A DNA stretch of 64,000 nt from Closterium sp. Naga37s-1. Its lineage: Eukaryota; Streptophyta; Zygnematophyceae; Desmidiales; Closteriaceae. The notes under the pieces were generated by a model. The model saw only the letters and a list, made by a program, of their open reading frames with translations. It ran no database searches and was not told the DNA's origin. Where the stretch lies: the NCBI GenBank assembly GCA_947471745.1, contig CANJKZ010000772.1, forward strand, positions 744,001-808,000, written 5' to 3'. The position numbers and the translations under genes were made by a program. Positions 57,901 through 64,000 of the stretch are shown here, piece by piece (positions within the stretch are counted from its first letter, which is position 1; each line of letters begins with the position of its first letter).

Positions 57901-60650
57901 GGAGCTGGAGGTGCTGGCGCTGGGGGTGCTGGAGCTGGCGGTACTGGTGCTGGAGGCACTGTGTAGCGGCGACCGTTTTTCGTTCCACCGCCACCGTCGT
58001 CTCTGCTGCCACGTGACTCGGTCCTTCGCCAGGTTCTTAGTCCCCCGTCGTCTACTGGCCTTACTCCTAGCTTGCTGTGTCAACCTCCTCACCAGTCGCA
58101 GCCACAGTTACAGCTAGACTCCCCACTTCTTGCTCCTTCTCCTTACGCTGAGCAGACAGACTGTCTTACAGAGCGTCGTGAGCCTGAGTCTCGTCCTGCC
58201 TCGCATGTTCGCGCTGTTTGCACTGGTCGTAGTGTTCCTCTTCCGCGTCCTCCTCCTGTCCCCGGCACTCACATTATGGAATTTTGTCCTTCCTCTGTTC
58301 CACTGCGAGTTCCCCTGCCGTCTCCTCCTGCGTCCTCTCGTCCTGCCGTTCCTGACCCTGAGTCTGACTTAGCTCGTGCTGCCAGTCCTGCTGTCTCTCG
58401 TCTTCTAGCCACTATTTTCACTGACCCTTTGTCTGATTCCGCTGCTGCGTCTGCCCTAGTTGCTGAGCTTGTCGACTTTGCTGCAGCCTGTCGTCTCGAC
58501 TACGCCACTAGTCTTTTTGCTGAGTCTGAGTCTGACTGTCCTCCGTCCGTCGGGGGTGAGTGTGCTTTTGACACGGCCGTCGTTGAGGATAGGGAGGAGG
58601 ACTTTGAGTGTCTTGCAGCTGCTGTACCTCATCTCGTGGCCATGCTGCTTGCCCTTGAGGGAGACCCAGATGCACCAGACATCCCTACCACGTGCTCTTA
58701 CGCAGAGGCAATTACGGGTCCCTACTCCTCTCAGTGGCAGACAGCCATGGACGCAGAGATGACATCATGGAAGTCCACAGGCACCTGCGTCGATGCAGTT
58801 CCCCCTCCAAGGGCAAACATAGTCGATGGCATGTTGATTTTCAGGGTGAAGCGGCCGCCAGGTTCTCCGCTTGTCTTCAAGGCTCGTTACGTTGCACGGG
58901 GCTTCAGTAAGCGACAGGGAGTTAACTTCTTTCATACCTTCTCCCCTACCCCGAAGATGACTACTCTTCGGGTACTGCTGCACGTCGCCGCTCAGCGTGA
59001 CTACGAGCTGCACTCTCTTGAATTCAGCACAGCTTTCTTACAGGGCAGCCTGCACGAGGAGATCTGGCTGCGCCGCCCACCTGGCTTCACTGGGTCGTTT
59101 CCTGCAGGTACTCAGTGGAGCTTCCGGCGGCCAGTCTACGGTCTCCGCCAGGCGCCTCGCGAGTGGCACGACACACTGAGGACGACGATTGCCGCTCTTG
59201 GGTTTGCTCCTTCGAGTGCTGACCCGTCGCTGTTTCTGCGCACCGACACTTCGCTGCCGCCGCTCTACGTCCTCGTGTACGTCGACGAATTGGTCTTTGT
59301 CACTGCTGACACTGAGGCACTGGCCCTTGTGAAGTCGGAGCTACATAAGAGACACACCTGCATTGACCTGGGTGAGCTGCGCAGCTATCTTGGCTTGCAG
59401 ATCACCAGGGAAAGAGCTCGGCACACCATCACCCTGACTCAGTCACACATGGTGTACCAGGTCCTTCAGCGCTTCGGCTTCCGGTACTCCTTGCCACAGT
59501 CCACTCCTCTGCCTATCGGTCACTCGCTCTCCGCTCCACCTTCGGACGAGTCCGTAGAGCCGAGTGGCCCGTATCCAGAGCTTGTGGGTTGCCTCATGTA
59601 CCTGATGACCTGCACTCGACCTGACCTTGCCTACCCTCTTAGCATCCTGGCACGTTACGTTGCGCCCGGGAGACACCGACCAGAGCACTGGAAGGCCGCT
59701 AAGAGGGTGTTGCGCTACTTGTGCAGTACATCAGGCATGGGGCTTGTGCTTAGAGGACGGGGCCCACTTGTCCTCACTGGACACGCAGACACTTCTTGGG
59801 TTGACGACTTGGCTACGCAGCGGTCGTCACAGGGTTACACTTTCAGCCTTGGCTCCGGCTCTGTTTCTTGGTGGTCTACCCGGTCGTCTTCTGTTCTCAC
59901 TTCCACTTATGAGGCTGAGATCTACGTGTCAGAGGTCCACTGGTGATCCCCGATTGATCCTAGGGAAGGGTTACAGGCTCGTTGTCCTGGGGGGTTATGG
60001 GCGCACTGACCCGCTACTTAACAAGCCCTTTTATCCCAATGGTCTAGTGGTTGGGATTCTGACATGTTATCATAGCGAAGGTCTCGGGTTCGAATCCCAG
60101 TGTGTGCACTTCGGGCATCCCAGTGCGGGGGGGTGTCAGAGGTCCACTGATGATCCCCGATTGATCCTAGGGAAGGCTTACAGGCTCGTTGTCCTGGGGG
60201 GTTATGGGCGCACTGACCCGCTACTTAACAAGCCCTTTTATCCCAATGGTCTAGTGATTGGGATTCTGACACTACGCAGGGGCCATGGCTGCACAGAAGT
60301 TACGTGGCCACTTGGGCCAACACTGCTGATATATTCACCAAGGCACTTCAGTCTGGTGATCATGAGCGTTTCTATACTGTTTTAGGGCTTGTGCCTACTT
60401 TGCCTCACTTGCTTACTGCGTGACTTTGCTTGTACTGTGATCTATATATATATCTGCATGCTTACACTTGCTAGGGTATGATCACTGTATTGTTTGTTCT
60501 CTTTTATATAACTCTGCATGTGAACTGGCCTTGTGGCCATTTGTTTGTGCTCAGAATGTGTGGTGTCTTCGTGATCCACCCTGAGCTTGCTTTGCTTTTC
60601 TTGACTGGTCTTGTGACCACTTGTTCTCCCCTACTTTGCCTATGGGGGTG
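54972..60650 (+). pseudogene. gag-pol: Copia gag-pol, second copy within element A, broken
   Basis: Gag starts MASLRFLAFDHEGRPIQFDT, shifts frame near 55230 and has a TAG near 55541. Sequence from the zinc-binding CPYV region to the protease is deleted (CPYVDC joins the part reading TTTSGGQRVSICTC). Integrase fragments follow with several stops. The reverse transcriptase (58072-59926) is the longest intact stretch but reads YVDE at the catalytic site. RNase H is split by a TRIM at 59927 and then deleted until near the end. Confidence 0.85.
59927..60271 (+). mobile_element. 345-bp TRIM with paired 138-bp LTRs
   Basis: LTRs at 59927-60064 and 60134-60271 start TGTCAGAGG and end TTCTGACA, differing at three positions by my count. 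The 69-bp interior begins TGTTATCATAGCG (primer-site-like) and ends in GTGCGGGGGGG (purine tract). The 5-bp target duplication CTACG (59922-59926 and 60272-60276) is exact, and removing the element restores the RNase H reading EIYAGAMAA. It codes nothing. Confidence 0.92.
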
Positions 60651-60959
60651 TGTCAAAATGTTATAATGCTTACATTGTTTAGGCTGTAGTGGGGTAGCCC
60701 ATAAGGGGTACAACCCAATTAGGGTTAGTACTTGTACCCAACTCATTCATAGTTCATTCATTCTCGTTCAGTATTCTGACAAATCTTATATATGCTTCAC
60801 GGATTGGAGGATGAGCGAGAACCTTGTGATGGTTCCTGCGCAGGTCAGATAGTTTATGGTGGAAGGTGGACTTTCTTGTTGGAGAAACAGGTATGGGAGC
60901 AGCGAATTTGGGGTCGAGGTGGAGAAAATTGAGGTTGGGTGCTTGACTTGAATACGGTG

Positions 60960-61130
60960 TGTCAAACTAAATGTTTGTGTTCTCTCTAGGCTACAGTGGG
61001 TTAGCCTAGAAGGGGCACAACACTTTAGGGTTAGTACTTGTACCCAACTCATTCATAGTTCATTCATTCCTGCACAGTGATTCTGGCATGGTGTTCAGAG
61101 TAGGACACCTGTTAAGTTTTTAGGGCCCAC
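60960..61130 (+). mobile_element. Diverged Copia LTR and primer-site remnant
   Basis: A 129-bp LTR relative (60960-61088) starting TGTCAAACTA and ending TTCTGGCA is followed by TGGTGTTCAGAG and a short leader. It is cut by the LTR of element F at 61131. It is clearly older than its neighbours. Confidence 0.75.
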
Positions 61131-61379
61131 TGTCAGAATGTTTTAGTGCTTACATTTGTGTAGGCTATAGTGGGGTAGCCCATAAGGGGTACAACCCAAT
61201 TATGGTTAGTACTTGTACCCAACTCTTTCATAGTTCATTCATTTTCGTTCATTCTTCTGACATGGTTTCAAAGCAGGTCCTTAGTTAGGACCGTTTTTTT
61301 TTTTACCCACCACAGCGCTGCCCTGCTAGCCGCCCTTTGCAGCCCTCGTGCTGACCCTACTGCCCTGCGCGCCCCGTCG

Positions 61380-62200
61380 TCCCTAGGCCCAGGCCTGCCC
61401 GTTGCCCCTAGGCCCCATGCGCCCGTCGACCCCTAGGCCTCGGTGCGACCCGTCGACCCCTAGGCCCCGGCCCGCTCGTTGCCCCTAGGCCCTGTCGCGA
61501 CCCGTCGACCCTCGGCCCCTGGCCCGCCCGTTGCCTCTAGGCCCCGGCGCGACCCGTCGACCCCTAGGCCCCGGCCCCCCGTCGACCCCTAGCCCGGCGC
61601 GCCCCGTCGACCCCTAGGCCCCGGCCCCACGTCGACCCCTACGCCCGGCCCGCCCGTCGACCCCTAGGCCCCGGCCCCCCGTCGACCCCTACGCCCGGTG
61701 CGCCCCATCGACCCCTAGGCCTCGGCCCCCCGTCGACCCCTACGCCCGGTGCGCCCCGTCGACTCCTAGGCCTCGGCCCCCCCGTCGACCCCTAGCCCGG
61801 CGCGCCCCGTCGACCCCTAGGCCCCGGCCCCACGTCGACCCCTACGCCCGGCCCGCCCGTCGACCCCTAGGCCCCGGCCCCACGTCGACCCCTACGCCCG
61901 GCGCGCCCCGTCGACCCCTAGGCCCCGGCCCCCCTTCGACCCCTACGCCCGGCGCGCCCCGTCGACCCCTAGGCCCCGGCCCCCCGTCGACCCCTACGCC
62001 CGGCCCGCCCGTCGACCCCTAGGCCCCGGCCCCCCATCGACCCCTACGCCCGGCGCGCCCTGTCGACCCCTAGCCCAGCACGCCCCGTCGACCCCTAGGC
62101 CCCGGCCCCCCACGTCGGCCCCTACGCCTGCCTGTCGCCCCTAGGCCTGCAGGCCGCCCCTAGGCCCGGCCCGCCCGCCGCCCCTAGGCCCCGGCCTGAC
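61380..62200. repeat. Leader tandem repeat of element F (about 50-bp unit)
   Basis: Alternating GTCGACCCCTAGGCCCCGGC and GTCGACCCCTACGCCCGG blocks repeat more than ten times. It is extremely C-rich on this strand and non-coding. Confidence 0.85.
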
Positions 62201-62394
62201 CGCCGCCCCTACTGCCAGCGCGCCGCCCGCTTGTGGCCCACCAGCAGCTCTTGCAGCCCGCGCCCTGCCCCTAATGCCGCACGTGCGCCGCCCCCTTGCA
62301 GCCTGCTGGCCGCCCGTTGCGACCTCCTCGCCGCCTCTTGTAGCCTGCGCACTGCTCTCTCGCAACCCGCTAGCTGCCCCTCTCCTATGCTACT

Positions 62395-63273
62395 ATGGCT
62401 TCTCTTCGTGTTCTCGCTTTCGATCATGAGGGCCGCCCTATCCAGTTTGACACGTGGCTCGACGACCTGCTGCTGTACCTATTGAGCGACTCTAGGGACA
62501 GTGTTTCGTTGTCTGACCACACGTCTGGCGCCGCTCCCGCCCCTCCCACCACAGCTGACAGTGCGACTCGCTCACAGTGGCTTACTCGCGACGCTGCTGC
62601 CCGCTTAGCCATTCGCAACCACCTGCCGTTAGCCAAATGCGCTCACTTCGGACAACACGAGACAGCACAAGCACTGTACGACGCTGTCGTCGCTCGCTAC
62701 CCCTCGCCTGCCACTGCTGCTCTAGGCCGCCTTCTACTGCCCTACCTGTTCCCCGAGCTGTCAGCCTTTGCCACTGTAGAGGACCTGGTTTCCCACCTTC
62801 GCACTAGCGACGCTCGCTACCGCGCTGCCGCCCCAGCTGAGTTCCTTGACAGGAAACAGCCCCCGATGTTCATCACTATCTACTTTATAGTCACCCGCCT
62901 CCCTGACTGTCATCGCTCTATCAGGGACCACTTTCTCTCCATCGACCCCACAGTCCTCACTATTGACCTCCTCGAGCAGCACCTCCTTGCAGCTGAGACT
63001 AGTGTAGTCGCTGTAGGTGCTGCTCGTGGCACTCCGCGCACACCCTTCTTTGAGGGGTGCTCCCCCTCCCCCCTTGCCCCCTCCTACGCCTCTGCTGTTG
63101 CTGTCGACGTCCCTGGTGCTGAGGACGTCGGGGCTGCTTCTGCTAGTGCGAAGCGCCGCAGCAGCAAGGGCAAGGGTGGCAGAGGTGGTGGTGGTGGCAG
63201 CGGGAGTGGTGGTGGGGGCAGCAGTGGAGGTGGTGGAGGCAGTGGAGGTGGTGGCAGCGGTGGGAGTGGTGGC
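62395..63273 (+). pseudogene. gag: Copia gag of element F, open but truncated by insertion
   Basis: This is the only gag copy here with an uninterrupted frame: 293 codons from MASLRVLAFDHEGRP to the glycine-rich linker GGSGGSGGC. It contains FDTWLDDLLLYLLSDSRDSV, FPELSAFATVEDLVSHL and ITIYFIVTRL. Element G cuts it at 63274, before any nucleocapsid part. Confidence 0.85.
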
Positions 63274-64000
63274 TGTCAAACATTATATGTTTATATTGTG
63301 TAGGCTATAGTGGGTTTAGCCTTAGGGGGTACAGCTTTGTTAGGGTTTCCTACTTGTATCCCCCTCCTACCTAGTTTCATCCATTCTCGTTCTATTCTAG
63401 ATTCTAACATGGTATCACGAGCCTAGGTTGCTACCTAGGACCACTTTCTACTATGGGCCCACTATTCCGCTAGAAGCGCCCTCGTGCGTCCTACCTTACG
63501 TGCGCCCTCGTGCGCCTTTCTCTGCTAGTGCGCCTTCGTGCGCCCTCGTGCGCCCTCGTGCGACTTTCTCTGCTAGTGCGCCTTCGTGCGCCTTCGTGCG
63601 CCCTCGTGCGCCCTCGAGCCGCCCCTGCAGGTCCGTCAGGCCCCCGAGCCGCCTCTGCAGACCCGTCAGCCCCCCCCCGAGCCGCCTCTGCAGGCCCGTC
63701 AGGCCCGAGAGCCGCCCCTGCAGACTCGTCAGGCCCGCGCGCAACCTCTGCCCGACCGCGCGCCGCCCCTGCAGGCTCTCGCCGCCCGCCGCGTCGCCCT
63801 GCCCGCAGCGTCGCCGCCTGCCCGCGGCGTCGTCACCTGCCCGCGACGTAGCCCCTGCCCGCGGCGTCGTCGCCTGCCCGCGGCGTCGTCGCCTGCCCGC
63901 GGCGTCGTCGCCTGCCTGCGGCGTAGTCGCCTACCCGCGACGTAGCCCCTGCCCGCGACGTCGTCGCCTGCCCGCGGCGTCGTCGCCTGCCCGCGGCGTC
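63274..64000 (+). mobile_element. Copia element G (plus), 5' LTR and leader
   Basis: A 136-bp LTR (63274-63409, TGTCAAACATT to TTCTAACA) is followed by TGGTATCACGAGCC, close to the usual initiator tRNA-Met primer site. A leader of GTGCGCCCTC and CCCGCGGCGTCGTCGCCTG repeats runs to the window edge. The LTR is a different subfamily from A to F. Confidence 0.85.

Larger units (their letters stand above)
43149..60781 (+). mobile_element. Copia element A (plus), outer host of a nest
   Basis: The 131-bp LTRs at 43149-43279 and 60651-60781 both begin TGTCA and end TGACA, differ at five positions by my count, and are flanked by the same 5-bp sequence AATCT (43144-43148 and 60782-60786). A primer site starting TGGTTACAGAGC follows the left LTR, and a purine tract ATGGGGGTG precedes the right LTR. 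The interior is not colinear: one leader and gag lie before minus-strand elements B and C, and a second leader, gag and pol follow them. Either the interior was rearranged or two related elements recombined. The element starts 25 bp after the CLC stop codon. Confidence 0.8.
61131..63273 (+). mobile_element. Copia element F (plus), 5' part
   Basis: LTR 61131-61262 (132 bp), primer site TGGTTTCAAAGCAGG, then about 1 kb of leader and gag. It is interrupted at 63274 by element G. Its 3' part would lie beyond the window. Confidence 0.88.

Noticed and set aside
60033..60105. Stand-alone tRNA gene
   Set aside because: A- and B-box-like motifs are present, but the acceptor stem does not pair well and the segment crosses an LTR boundary. 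It is treated as part of the TRIM.

Overview
Organism. The window is eukaryotic, nuclear and plant-lineage. It has many GT-AG introns, plastid-type proteins (a BADC-type lipoyl protein of plastid acetyl-CoA carboxylase, a DUF2358 protein with a transit-like N-terminus, a plant CLC-e/f type chloride channel), an HY5-type bZIP and Ty1/Copia elements with a tRNA-Met-type primer site. GC-rich exons, low-complexity protein inserts and compact spacing suggest a streptophyte green alga. A zygnematophyte such as Closterium is my best guess, by inference only. Layout. (1) 1073-6897 (+): BADC-like gene. (2) 7414-9529 (-): DUF2358 gene, convergent with it. (3) 10374-12866 (-): bZIP gene. (4) 14744-32201 (-): AAA-ATPase gene, whose Walker A intron holds a 7.7-kb array of about 516 copies of a 15-bp unit (19653-27397). 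(5) 34410-43123 (+): very large CLC gene. (6) 43149-64000: nested, decayed Copia elements that start 25 bp after the CLC stop, with a complete 345-bp TRIM inside one of them. For all five genes I joined exons by hand; each joined frame is open and sums to whole codons (265, 301, 535, 810 and 2062 aa). What is unusual. The five host genes are full of tandem partial exon copies. Nearly all obey one rule: copies upstream of the complete exon keep only the acceptor half, and copies downstream keep only the donor half, so one complete exon survives. Many of these copies, and other local duplications, are separated by a short palindrome of the family TTTTGAG(N4)CTCAAAA. At least 13 such sites lie between 2.4 and 38.3 kb, and I saw none in the Copia region. 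This palindrome-punctuated half-exon duplication is the best candidate for something undescribed. Gene relationships. BADC proteins restrain plastid acetyl-CoA carboxylase and CLC-e/f proteins act in plastid or endomembranes. The bZIP is of the light-response HY5 class. The AAA protein has a possible mitochondrial presequence. There is no sign of a functional gene cluster.
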